Assembly: GCA_034509425.1 (NCBI GenBank)
Contig: JAVTVJ010000143.1
Span: 2,480,001-2,544,000 of the forward strand
DNA from: Eopsaltria australis
Taxonomy: Eukaryota > Chordata > Aves > Passeriformes > Petroicidae
DNA: 64,000 nt
Reading direction: 5' to 3'
The notes beneath the pieces are model-generated. The model searched no databases. It was not told where the DNA came from and worked only from the letters and a program-made list of their open reading frames with translations. The translations under genes and the position numbers were made by a program. This document shows, one piece after another, positions 26,666 to 37,815 of this stretch (positions are counted from its first letter, which is position 1; every line of letters starts with the position of its first letter).

Positions 26666-29600
26666 TCCATCAAGATAAGACTCACATACAAATGCATGCT
26701 GCTTCCCAGCTGCACAAGAAGCCTTGTCAAAGCCCACAGGACACTTGGCAAGTGCAGATGTTAGATCCCCTTCTAATGCAAAGCGCCTGGGTCACAACAC
26801 TCCAACAGCTTGCTACCAGCAGGTTTTAGTAAAAAAGTGATATGGCGACACTTCCCTTGCTCCAAGAGCCCAGAGAATATGAGAAGAAATGATTTATCAA
26901 GTGCTACGGCTCTACTCATGCTTCTCACCCCCCATCACCCCAATTATGAGCTGGCTGAAAGTCTTTGAAGGGAAGGCTTTTAAATGAAGAATGTTATAAG
27001 CAGAATAACAAGTGGTTTTATGCCAATGCAATGACTTCCATAGTTATTAAGGCAGAATTAGTATACTTGGAGTGACAAAAACCATCAGGAATGGACAATT
27101 AAGAGTCCAGATTGATCCTCAAAGATAAGATGCGTAAAGACCTAATAGCCTGACTGAAACCAGTGAGATCAGAGTGAGATTTAACACTTTCAAAAGGCCT
27201 ACAAGGCCTTTGATTCTTATTTTCCCAGTAGGCTTTCCTTGCCTTGGGTTCAAAGTCATCCAAAAGGGTGAACTGTTTCAAGTGAAGAGGATGACACTGG
27301 AGGATGCCCTTTATTCTACCAGCCAGACTCCACAGGAACAAACACAGATGTTCAGCACTTCTGTCTCCTACTTCATGAGTGAGGAAAACCCCTGCATGGT
27401 CTAATTACTGATTAAATGAAACAGATTAATTAGATTAGACAGTCAGAAGAAATAAGGCCATTCCTTTCCATTTAAGCACACACTCAGTACAAGAGACATA
27501 CCAAGAAGGGAAAAAAAATCTATTGCATAAATTAAACAATTCAAGTACAGCACTAGAAGATCTCTCAGGAAAGAAGTGATTCTATATGGGAAAGGAGACT
27601 ATGAACTACTGATTGCATCAATGTGTCCTTACCCACTTCTGAACACTTCTGCTGCCTAGAACAGCATTACTGTGTCAGGCATGGAGCCTGAAGTGCCCTG
27701 CAAGGTACAAAATCTGCTCTCCCTCATAATGTCTTTTATCCAAATTGCATCCATACCACAGGAACAGATTATTCACAACTGGGAAAAGGCATCCAAACTC
27801 TATTTCCCAGCAGCTTTTAACAGAGGATTTTATAGAAGTGAGGCATGAATGGAGATCATCTTGGGAGAATGCTATGTAGTAAAAGGGACCTCATCAGGAC
27901 AAATGTGTCTTTATTTTTGTTTCCAGCTTCTTAGAAAGAACAGAATCCCATATTTGTTCCAGTTTCAAATGGCAAAAGCAACAAAACAAAAAAAAAATTT
28001 GAGTAAAATTAAAGGTGGAGGAATTGTTTCTACAATGTTTCTGCTTTGTTTCCAAGCCAAGAAAGTGCTTGAATGTCTCCTGTGTCACTTGATCTAGCTT
28101 GATTTATAATCTTAGAGAATTTGCTTGACCTAGTGAACTCTCTTAGAGATCACCACAACTTTAACTCCTGTGCCAAAAATCCTTCTGCATTTTAGCACAG
28201 AGATCTACATAGAAAAATAAAACCGACCAAGCACGTAGTCCAGAAATAAATTCTCAACTTTTGCCTGAAGCAGAGGAGAGGCTCTGTTGCCCACCTAATG
28301 AAACATAACATCAGGCAACATTGCTAAAGTCTAAAATTTAATGGGTTATAAAATTAAGATAAATAAAATTAATATAAATAATTATTAAAATCTAAAACAG
28401 ATTTCTTCCCTTTTCATTAATTTTTTTATGAACTTATTTTTTTTCACATCTGCCAGAAGACTAGGTAACAAGGAACGTCAGCATCCATTTTGTTGGAAGT
28501 GTCTAAAACCATACTGACCCCATCAAAATGTTGACCACAAAGTTCTTCTTTTAACTTTTTCATTAAACTTTCAAAGGATGAAAAACTCGAGGTCTCTTTG
28601 TTGTCATAATCTGGAAGCTCTGCTAGCCCAAGACTGCGGCTGCTGACTGTTCACTGAGGTTAACTAACATTTTTACAGAGAACAAGCTCAAGGCCAGTGC
28701 AACTTCAGGCTTACTTGACATTAATCACACTGGGACTTTTCAAACTCTTGCTACAGAAGCTCCCTTCGACAAAAAATTAAGCTTGTGATTATGTATTCAG
28801 CCTAACTAGTCCCAGTTAAAGCAAAAGGGATGTAACGTCAAAAAGGATGTTCTGTCTCCTTCCTTGCTTGGTGTTTGTTTAAATTCTGCCTGTCCTGGAA
28901 GGAGGAAAGGGCTGTAAATGTTTTGAAAGGTTCAATGAGAGTTTATTCAATAGCACTGCATTCAATACTCTCTTTAATCAAATAAAGTAATATCCTAGGA
29001 ACACATAGTGGATTTTCTGTATGAAAGTTTCAGTAGCATTCTTAAAAATGCATACCCAGTGCTGACACTGAAACATATCCAATCATCTTAGAATCACAAA
29101 TAATTACTTGAAAAGCCTCGTACAAAGGCACATTCCTTGATCTTCTGCAGCCAGTCCAATTCATGTATGGAGCCCAGTTTCCAGGGGGAAGAAAAAAAGT
29201 ATCACAAACACAAACCAGAAATCTGAAGGGCAGTGGCAGTATGGCCAATGTTAAACAGATTAGATTAAATAAATTACATTTTCATCATGTCCTAAGTGCA
29301 ACTAACAGGGCACTCTGTGTCCTGGGAGGGAAGACATCTCTAGCTCAAGACCTCCCTGCCTTGGCACACAAGGTTCAGCCTTGGCTGAAATTTGGGATTA
29401 AGAGCAGCTGCTGAGGACAGCCAGGCAACTGAAAGGAGTGGGGAACTCTCCAAATGCAGATTAGAAAATATCTGAACAGCAGCCATGTGAGCCACAGTCT
29501 TTGTCCTTGCAGCTGGAGAGAAGCTCTAACAAGAATCATCTTCACAGGTTGGTCTCACCTGAGAATGTTTTTAAGCAACCAGGATCACATCACACACACA

Positions 29601-32600
29601 GACACATCTGACACTACAGCCAGACAGTCATTACATCCCCATCTCCCCTGATGTGTGAGGCTCCTCAACAAAAGAAGCTTGTCAGAAAACAATTTTTTCA
29701 AAAATACTGGCACACTGAAGGCTCTATTTTTCACCAGGACTCAAAATCAGTACATTTTCCAGTCCTTTGTGAAACATTTCTTTTCAGCATTATTAATTGT
29801 ATTGTTTTTATTTCAAGGGAGAAATGATTGACAAAATGCTTTACCACCAATAAAGAATCACTAACTCTGACATTTATGTGGAAAAAGTGACTATCAAAAG
29901 AGTCATTTTGGTGTAAGAATTTGATGGCTCACTGACATCACCCCACCCCACCCCTGCTGTGTCCATGGAAGAGCCCTGATGTTGCTGTCTGCTGCCTTAA
30001 GACAGCATCATCTATAATGCCTACTACCAAAAGGCAGTTTAAAGCCTGGGGTATCAAAAGTCAATTCAATCTGGAATTCCTCAGTGCATGGCATCCTCTA
30101 GTTGATTTTTGTCTTCTCTATATATCCTCATCTCAGTATTTGCAAAGATCCTCAGGGATCACGTTTCTCTGCTCTGCATCTCCTGAAGCACCAGAGCAGA
30201 AAGAGAAAAGGACTGAATTTTCTTTCTTTCTTTCCCTTGACAGAAATACCTCTACTCCTGACAGGCTGCATGGTAGCAGAATGCTGCAGTCTACTATTTG
30301 ATAAGGAAAGGCAGGAATGATGAGCTTCACAGCCTCCCAAATCCAACACAGACATCTAAATATGTTATCCTTTGCACTGCATATTAGCTTGGCACAGAAA
30401 TCTTTTGTGTCAATGCCTTATACAGATTGTTCACAAGTAAATAAGATTAGAGCCAAGGCTGGGAAAGCTCATTCCCCAAATAATAAATTCCAGCAGCTCA
30501 AACAGAGATCAGTACCACGGAGAAAAGGACAGAACTGATTGACGAGAAGTCACCCAGCTTCACCCTCAAGCAGCTCATGTAGCTGAGGTATTCCAGAGAA
30601 TAAATCCGTATTTGATCTTCTCGTATTTCCTCATCAGACAGAATTTAGTAACAAGTATGCCTAAACTGTCCAGAAGCCAGCACGCTCCTGAGGAAAACAA
30701 AACCTTACACCAGGCTTCTGAAGGTTGCAGGACCAGATACAGAAATGAGACTGCAAGGAAGTGAGGATATTACTCCTGTCCTCAGAGACCCAGCGGACTT
30801 CAGAAAAATGACAAGGGCCTTTCGCAATGCATTTCAACTTCAACATGTGAAATTAGAAAGATTACAGAATGTCAAGGCAATCCAATCTTTTGCTTTTGCT
30901 TACAAAGAGCAAGCCATTTATCTAAAGAACACTTGAGGGGTTTTGATCTTATCTGATTCTTCGAAGATATTCAAAATAACAGGAAAAGGAAGGTAAATTC
31001 TGTACTCCAGCACATGACTTCAGACCTCTGAGAGCAGACACAGTCGTACAGGTGAGAACAAGGAGGAAATTAGTGTAGCATCACACATGCCCTCCTCTCT
31101 AGCTTTCACTGAAAACCAAACTATTGAGGTTCATCCCTAACAGCAGCAGTGGCAAGGACAAAATTACCAGGAATTCACTGATTGTCAGTCCCCCAGCATC
31201 CAGCACTGCTGCTGGCAGCAGGAGTTTTCAGGGAATTCCTCGGACACAAGGCACTGAAATGGAAGAGTTGTGATGCTTTCTGCTTGTGCCTGGGGACACC
31301 TGTCTGGCTGGGCTCTCCTCAGCAAGACTGGCTATCAGGACTTCATCCTGTCCCAGCTATGCCTGCTTCAGGTGGGCTCTCTTTGCTCTGGGACTAGACA
31401 GAAGCATTTAAAACACAGAAAATTTCAACCCATGGCTGAATACAAATTTTTCACTGCTGTTGTAGTACCATGTCAGAGATGGACACATTCTTTCCTGTAA
31501 AGACATACAACACTCACAAACACTGAGGTAAATTCAAATAAAGGTTTTGTCATCTGCCTGGCTTTCATGAAGTTTTCCTGGCTTCAGGCTGGAATTCCAA
31601 GTGTTTAAAAAAAAAAAAATAAAATAAAATAATAGGGAAAAAAATCCCTGCCAAGAACAACCAAGGCCCTGGTAAGTGAGATATTCATCTCAGGAATAAG
31701 TCATTTATTTGCTATGGAGCTGCAATGAAGCTCAAGTCCTTGGACCTTCCCTTGTTCACACAAATTTGTGCCTGGCCCTCTCCCTCCCTGACCCGAACTG
31801 CAATGCCCCAGCCTGGTCTTGGACCTGCCTCATCTCCAAGCACTGAAGCACTGCCCTTTGGGCCATGGACACTGCTGGGCCACTTCAGGCAATGACACAA
31901 CCTTGTCAGTATATGCAAGTTTTCTAAGCCCTAAAAGCATGTTGAGGCAGAGTAAAAAAAAAGCCTCTTCCCTCCCAGCTCTAACTATAACCTGTCATAC
32001 AACCTTAGACAAGCATAAAAAGCTTTCAGCACAAGTCTAACATGCAGCCATGCACACTGCAAGATGATCTCTTTTCATTTGAGCTGTTCTGTAGCAACAT
32101 TTTCCAATGTTCTCTTCCACAGAGTAAATAATTGAAAATTCTGCAACAAACCCACAACAGCTGAATTGCCCACTTACCTTTCTCTATTATCTTATTTGCA
32201 TTAATTACATTCAGCTTAATGGAAGCAATTATTTAATTACTACAAACCAGTGGTCATGTACATACTCCTGTTGAAACATTTTGGGTTGCACGCAGACCAA
32301 TTACCTGCTGAATTTCACAGCACATGATCACAAAGTTATTAAAAGTTCAAAAGAAAACTCTCTAGAAAGTACATGGCTTTTGTTTTCAAAAAGCTGTGAT
32401 GCCAGAGGAATGAAACTCAGAGAGCTGACATACCCAGCTTTAAAGCACCCACCCTTCCATTAAATGAGTTTAACTAGTTCAGAAATCAGTGAACTATTTC
32501 TCACCTCTCCCACCAATATTAATATGTGACTGCTACTAGTATGTGCATTGTAGGGGACAGGGTGAGAACCCCACCCCACTGAGAGCTGAGTGCTCATGTA

Positions 32601-35397
32601 CATACAGCACTTTAACAAGTACACAACTGGATGGCATACACAAAAGACAGAAGGAAGAAGGCTGGCCTGCCTGTCTTTCTTGAAATAAAGACACTTCGGC
32701 TACTTGCCTAAGGACACTTCACTGAAGTTAATCAATTTTGTTTGGGAATTATTTAATTGATGCCTTTAAATATGTTTCTCCCACCTTGTTAATATAACTA
32801 TGCCTGGAAGTTTATGGAGACAGACACAGTTTAAAAACACCCTCTTGAAAAACACGTGAAGAACAGAGACAGCAATGAAGAGCTGAGACTTTATCTGGCT
32901 GGAATTCAGATCACCAGGAAAGAGAATGGCCGCTCTTAGGGATCACATAGGATTGGTCAAAAAAATGTACTTCAAATGTGAAGGTCCCCATGGAAAGACC
33001 AAGATATTCATCAAAATCCTCTGCTGACCTCCAGAGAATTTATAACCAGATCATAAGACACAGCCTTAACCTATTTACAAGCAGAACAAATCCACATGTG
33101 ATGCTGATGCTCCTAACACCCTCCCACAAGGATGGATCACAGCACACAACGTGCAGAGCTGCTATGGGGCTCCCAAGTGACTTGAGAAATCAATGGCAAA
33201 TATACCTGGACCTCATTTTTTAGAGGGCTGAAAGTCAGCTGAGGATAAAAGGACTGACAAAGTTTAAAAGACCAATTCATGGTTCTTGCTCTGCAAAGGA
33301 ACTGCTCACACTTCAGTGGTAACTTCTCATTAGCACTGAGTGTTTGCTGCCTGGGAGCACTCGGTCATTCTGCACCACACCAAAGTCCCAGCCCAGTGCC
33401 AAAGGGCTGCCCCTCCTTTTTCTCCTCTTGCCCTTAATTAAAATGATTTCCAGGAATTAGCAGGCCTTCACATGTTTGTTTTAAACAGCAGCTTCTTTTC
33501 ATTTCCACTAAAAATACAGAAATACATGAAGCTTAAGTGCCACTCTGCACACAGAGTGCTGAAAAATTAAAATCCTTTTCTTCATTGGAATGAGCCCAAA
33601 ATATTGTCGTGCCAACTGTGGTTCTAAAGATGCAGGCAAGATAAGCTGAACAACATAATCTACTGGAGCATAACACTTTAACAAACTACAGATATATCCA
33701 ACCCCCAGATAACTGACTAACAAATCATTGACAATCAGAGAAATGAAGGCCAGAATACAGAAATTTCTTCACTCACTTCCTATCACCTTCACCACCACAT
33801 CTTCTAATGATCCCAGCATTTAATTTTACAGGATACTAAAACAAAGAAAGGCAGACAGTTCAAAATGTATGAGGAGCCAAGGGACCCTACTGAGTGCAAC
33901 CTTTCTTGTTTCATTCCTCATGCTACTGGCATAAATTGGGTTTGCAGTCTCCCTCACTTAACAGCCCTATGTATCTTGCATTCATACATCTGCCTGTCTG
34001 CTAGCTTTTAATACCATTTACCAACATTCATTTCTTCTCAGCTGCCTTTCTCCCTCCAGGGTTCTCTGTACAGCCCTAAGGGAACTCAGGAAAATACATT
34101 TTCTACCATTTATCTTCCCAGGTCCTCAGGGCAAGGCACTATGCTCATCCTTCCTCAGGCTGAAGAGGAGCAGGTGGGACACTTTCCACTACAGGCTAAA
34201 AAGGCTGCTATTTAAACTTGTATGCTTACAGAGTGACTTGCTGGTACCACCAGAGGCTCAGGAGCACAAAATGAAAGGGCAGTCAAAGCCAAGCTCTTCC
34301 CTTCACAAGAGAGCTGTACACAGGAATCAGACCAGAAGGGCTGGGGTTTAAGATATGATGACAGTATAAAAATGCAGAAGTGCTTTTTCTTGGCAGGTAT
34401 TTGTTTCTCATTTCCTGGGTTTTCTGTATATGTTCTACAGCATTTAAATCTAGCTGTTGGAGCCTCAAAAGCACAAAGGTACCTAATACCATACTCCAAC
34501 CAAGTTCCTCTAAGAAATGCCCCAAAGCCATTTGACTGAAGGAAGAAGCAGAAACATTTACCATCAGGTGGCCTTCTCAGCTACAGAAATTTGCATCACA
34601 AGCGGCAGCACTCTAGTGCTATTTGCAAAAGCTAAGTCTGCCAGGGCTGAAAATCATATTCAGTAGCAATAAAAGCTACTGACTGTGGCTCATAGTGAAG
34701 GAAAACTTTTTGGATAACAATTTCAAACCAGGGTTGAGATACCAATTCCTGTGTGGAACCAGTCAAGACTCAGTGTTGGTTAACAGCCAAGAGGCTCCAA
34801 GGAGGCCCATCTTTTACAGAGATTCAACCTCCTGTCCTTCAAAGTAGAGAAAAGAAACTGTAGCAAAACAACTGAAAAGTAAGGTGCCAAAGCAAAAGAA
34901 AAACTGGAGCTCAAGAGGGGTGACATGATTTTCTGACGTAACCAGGATTTGTGATTCTCTGCTAGGTGGAATATAGAGAAGGTATACAAAGATGTGGACA
35001 GACAGAAGTCTAAGGAGAGCAGTACACAAAACTTGTTCTGAGCCACTATCTAACCCAGAGGCTAACCTAGACTGGGGTTCTGCTCCCTATGATAAGTGAG
35101 GAAAGATACAGCATGTCCTGGATAATATTTATTCACAATATAATACTTAGAAAATCTTGTTTTCTCAAATAAAAAAAAGAAACTGAACAGCAAGACAAAG
35201 TTGTTCAGATTCTCTTTCAGCTTCAACGTTCTTGTCAACCTGTCCTGTACACAAACGTTTCTTGTCAGCACTTTCTGACCCCTGCTACAAGTCCTTTCCT
35301 GACTGCTCACAGGCCTGCTTGCCAGTACCAGAGACACCTCTTGCCTTTTTATTCTGACACTCTTTTCAAATCCCCATTCCAGCAACAGATATCAAAA
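26666..35397. other. Long unique non-coding stretch
   Basis: About 8.7 kb without a supportable gene. It holds a poly(A) run followed by AAAAT units at 31607-31632 and an octamer/TAAT-rich patch near 32195-32260. Short open frames overlap on both strands and look random. Confidence 0.5.
31607..31632 (+). repeat. Poly(A) and (AAAAT)n low-complexity run
   Basis: Thirteen A residues are followed by AAAAT-type repeats. No retroposon body was recognised upstream, so it is recorded only as low-complexity DNA. Confidence 0.8.
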
Positions 35398-35879
35398 TGA
35401 TAAGGACAGCAGAACAGAACAACAGTTTACTCTTATCAAACAAAGGGAACAAGGCAGCCTTGGAGAACTAGATAAGGCCAACAAAACAAAAGTCATGCAA
35501 AACACAAACAGGATGACAGCTCAGCTCTGCAAGGCTGACACAGTAGAAGTTATGCAAAACAGTGACAATTGTGGTTACTCAAAAGTGGGGCTCAAGGGAC
35601 AGCCCCCCACAAAGGACACTGGACATTGAAGACAGACCCCAAAGAACCATATAAGGACTTCTGATAAGGGGTGTGACTATGTAAAATAAAGTAATCTCTG
35701 CACATCGAGGAAGCAGGGAGGGCTAATGAATGTGCAATCAGTGTGTATGATAAAAGCTCTGCTCACATGACGCCCGGCGCACTCGAGCCTCCGAGTGGCC
35801 AGCGCTGCAGTGAGGAATGCCGGCTTTCTAATACTCAAAACCGTGTTAGAAAGTTTCTGTCTGGCCGATTTCGGCATCA
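35398..35879 (+). repeat. 5' LTR of the provirus
   Basis: Starts TGATAAGGACAG and ends near GGCATCA just before the primer binding site. U3 carries two ATGCAAAAC motifs (35495-35503, 35552-35560) in a block of about 140 bp that the 3' LTR lacks. A TATA-like TGATAAAAG lies at 35748-35756, putting the start of R near 35775. Where the 3' LTR has a poly(A) signal, this copy reads CAGTGAGG (35808-35815). R-U5 keeps about ten CpGs. Confidence 0.9.
35748..35756 (+). promoter_or_regulatory. Probable TATA box of the 5' LTR
   Basis: TGATAAAAG sits about 60 bp upstream of the position homologous to the 3' LTR poly(A) signal, the spacing usual for gammaretroviral LTRs. The equivalent in the 3' LTR is TGATAAAAT at 41759-41767. 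A second AT-rich site, CATATAAGG (35649-35657), is an alternative. Confidence 0.5.
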
Positions 35880-35883
35880 TTTT

Positions 35884-35901
35884 TGGCGACTCCCAGTGGG
35901 G
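35884..35901 (+). other. Primer binding site
   Basis: TGGCGACTCCCAGTGGGG begins with the invariant TGG that pairs with a tRNA CCA end and lies four bases after the LTR. The first bases (TGGCGAC) fit some arginine tRNAs, but the rest does not fit any tRNA I can recall, so the primer is left unassigned. Confidence 0.65.
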
Positions 35902-36007
35902 CACTCTGCCTGATCTCCCGTGGATCCGAGGGATCTCTGGATCTTCACACCGGCATCAGGACTTTCCAGGAGAAGACCACAGATCCCCGGACCAGTCTGG
36001 GACACGG

Positions 36008-36013
36008 GTAAGA
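36008..36013 (+). promoter_or_regulatory. Candidate retroviral splice donor in the leader
   Basis: CGG followed by GTAAGA lies between the primer binding site and gag, where the donor for subgenomic env RNA is expected. The env it would have served is almost wholly deleted. Confidence 0.4.
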
Positions 36014-36204
36014 TCCTATTTAATAATAAGGCATTCTTTCAGGTATGCTGCCCATATAAGATGTGTGGCTCTTCCAGTGCATTGCATGGGTTATTTGATA
36101 GTCCAGAATTTGTTATTTGACTTGGTTTTATCATTCCTTAATTGCTTTGTATTTGCATTTGTATCTGTACCTGTATTGCAGCATTTTGGGTCTACTCTTC
36201 AGAG

Positions 36205-37815
36205 ATGGGTAGTGGACAATCTAAGAGGGGCATTCCAAAAAAATCCCCACTTGGTTGTATTTTGCAACACTGGAAAAAGATTGGTGGCCCCCCTGGGGGA
36301 CCGGCAACCAGGGAGAATTTGATTAAGTGTTGTAATCAGCGGTGGCCATCGTACCAACTAGACTCTGGAGAAAAGTGGCCACAAAATGGAACCTTGAATT
36401 ATAATACACTGTTAAAGTTAATGTTGTTTTTAAGACAGGAGCAGAAGTGGGATGAGGTGATGTATGCTGATATGTTTTTCACTTTACGGAATCATCCGGA
36501 ATGGCAGAAAGATTGTGCCTTGAGTCCAGCCTCCTCAGACCCTTTTGTGCTGGCTCTTGAAAAAGAGAATCAAGAAAAATGGTTAAAACCTTGTTGTCCT
36601 ATGTGCAGCACAGGACAAACTTGTTCTAAACATCTCCCCAGTATGGAGGATGATTTAGATGTTACAGTCAGTCCTAACTGCAGGTTATACGGGGGAACAG
36701 AAAATCAGGCTGCTGAGACTGATATTATGAGGGAAACAGCATGTAAACAGGTGGATTTAGCAGGTCTAGAAGAGAAGATAGAGGGGACAGGGAGGATGTA
36801 TCAAGGAGCAGAGGAGAAGACAGAAGAGATAGAGAGGATGTATAAAGGAGCAGAGGGTTTTAGTCCGAATGCAGAGAGAACTGGAGCTAAACACAGAGAT
36901 ATGAGAGCAGCTGACTTCCATCAGGCAGTTGGTATGGATGGTCCAATTACAGTGAAAGTTCCCTTTTCAATAACAGACCTTAATGATTGGAAGTTGATGG
37001 CTGGCACCTACCAAGATGATCCAGACAAAATGGCAAAAGCATTTGAAATGATGATAAAAATTCAGGATCCAGACTGGAAAGATATAGACACTATGTTACA
37101 AATGTTGTTTGACAGTACAGAAAGAGAGATGGTTGTTAAAACCAGTAGGAGGTTTGTGGAAGAGCAGATTTTGACAGGTAACTTGTCAGGTACATTGGAC
37201 ATTAATTTTCCCACTGTGGATCCCAAGTGGGATTCTAATGTGCCCATGTTTAGAGAGAGATTAAACAAGTATCAACAATGGATACTATATGGAATTAGAA
37301 ATGCTATACCAAATGCTATCAATATGTCAAAATTATTTGAAATTACGCAGGGTAGTAAGGAATCACCGAGTGAATTTTTAAATCGCCTGAAAGAAATGGC
37401 TCGAAAATATACTAATATTGATCCTGACACAGAGGAAGGAAAAACTCAATTAGCCCCCATATTTGTGGGGCAATCCTCAGATGATATTAGAAGGAAACTA
37501 CAACAGGCTCAGGGACAAGACCAGTATGATTTAGGGAAGCTGTTAGATGTTGCTTGGGGAGTTTTTCAGAACAGAGAAAACCAGCAAGAAGTAACTAAAC
37601 AAAAAGTAGCTGGAGTTAATGAAGGAATTTCCAGAGGAATGGTGCTCCCAGGGAAAGGAAGGGGACAAGGATGTGGACAGCCTACCTCAAACCCCCCAAG
37701 GAGACTTGATATTAATCAATGTGCATACTGTAAGAAAGATGGGCATTGGGAAAGGAATTGTCCAAAGCTGCAACATACAAGCTCCCCTCCCATGGCTGTC
37801 ACCAATGATGACTGA
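36205..37815 (+). CDS. gag: Intact retroviral Gag polyprotein (matrix-capsid-nucleocapsid)
   Basis: This frame encodes a 536-aa structural polyprotein of the retroviral core. The start is the ATG at 36205: the product begins MGSGQSK, a fitting N-myristoylation signal (Gly2, Ser6), followed by a matrix block with SPLGCILQHWKK (residues 14-25). A spacer follows with a 14-residue tandem duplication (190-203 and 204-217). Capsid runs from about 250 to 460, including the major homology region near 380-402 (ITQGSKESPSEFLNRL). Nucleocapsid has a single CCHC knuckle (Cys506, Cys509, His514, Cys519), the gammaretroviral pattern. The length is normal for the family. The frame is also open upstream to a TTG at 36142, but no ATG lies there. 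No stop or frameshift is present, unlike the rest of the element. It ends in TGA, which in a live virus would be read through into protease. No clear PPxY or PTAP late motif was seen. Confidence 0.92.
   Translation: MGSGQSKRGIPKKSPLGCILQHWKKIGGPPGGPATRENLIKCCNQRWPSYQLDSGEKWPQNGTLNYNTLLKLMLFLRQEQKWDEVMYADMFFTLRNHPEWQKDCALSPASSDPFVLALEKENQEKWLKPCCPMCSTGQTCSKHLPSMEDDLDVTVSPNCRLYGGTENQAAETDIMRETACKQVDLAGLEEKIEGTGRMYQGAEEKTEEIERMYKGAEGFSPNAERTGAKHRDMRAADFHQAVGMDGPITVKVPFSITDLNDWKLMAGTYQDDPDKMAKAFEMMIKIQDPDWKDIDTMLQMLFDSTEREMVVKTSRRFVEEQILTGNLSGTLDINFPTVDPKWDSNVPMFRERLNKYQQWILYGIRNAIPNAINMSKLFEITQGSKESPSEFLNRLKEMARKYTNIDPDTEEGKTQLAPIFVGQSSDDIRRKLQQAQGQDQYDLGKLLDVAWGVFQNRENQQEVTKQKVAGVNEGISRGMVLPGKGRGQGCGQPTSNPPRRLDINQCAYCKKDGHWERNCPKLQHTSSPPMAVTNDD
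36772..36855 (+). repeat. 42-bp in-frame tandem duplication within gag
   Basis: Units 36772-36813 and 36814-36855 encode EKIEGTGRMYQGAE and EKTEEIERMYKGAE. The duplication keeps the frame and lies in the charged spacer between matrix and capsid. Confidence 0.85.

Noticed and set aside
36142..36204. Upstream in-frame extension of gag with a Cys/Ile-rich hydrophobic stretch, resembling a glyco-Gag leader
   Set aside because: The extension begins at TTG, has no ATG, and the ATG at 36205 gives an exact myristoylation signal.
35795..36322. Open frame of 175 codons across the 5' LTR R-U5 and leader, overlapping the start of gag
   Set aside because: It covers the primer binding site and leader and has no domain; it is best explained as chance openness of retroviral leader sequence.
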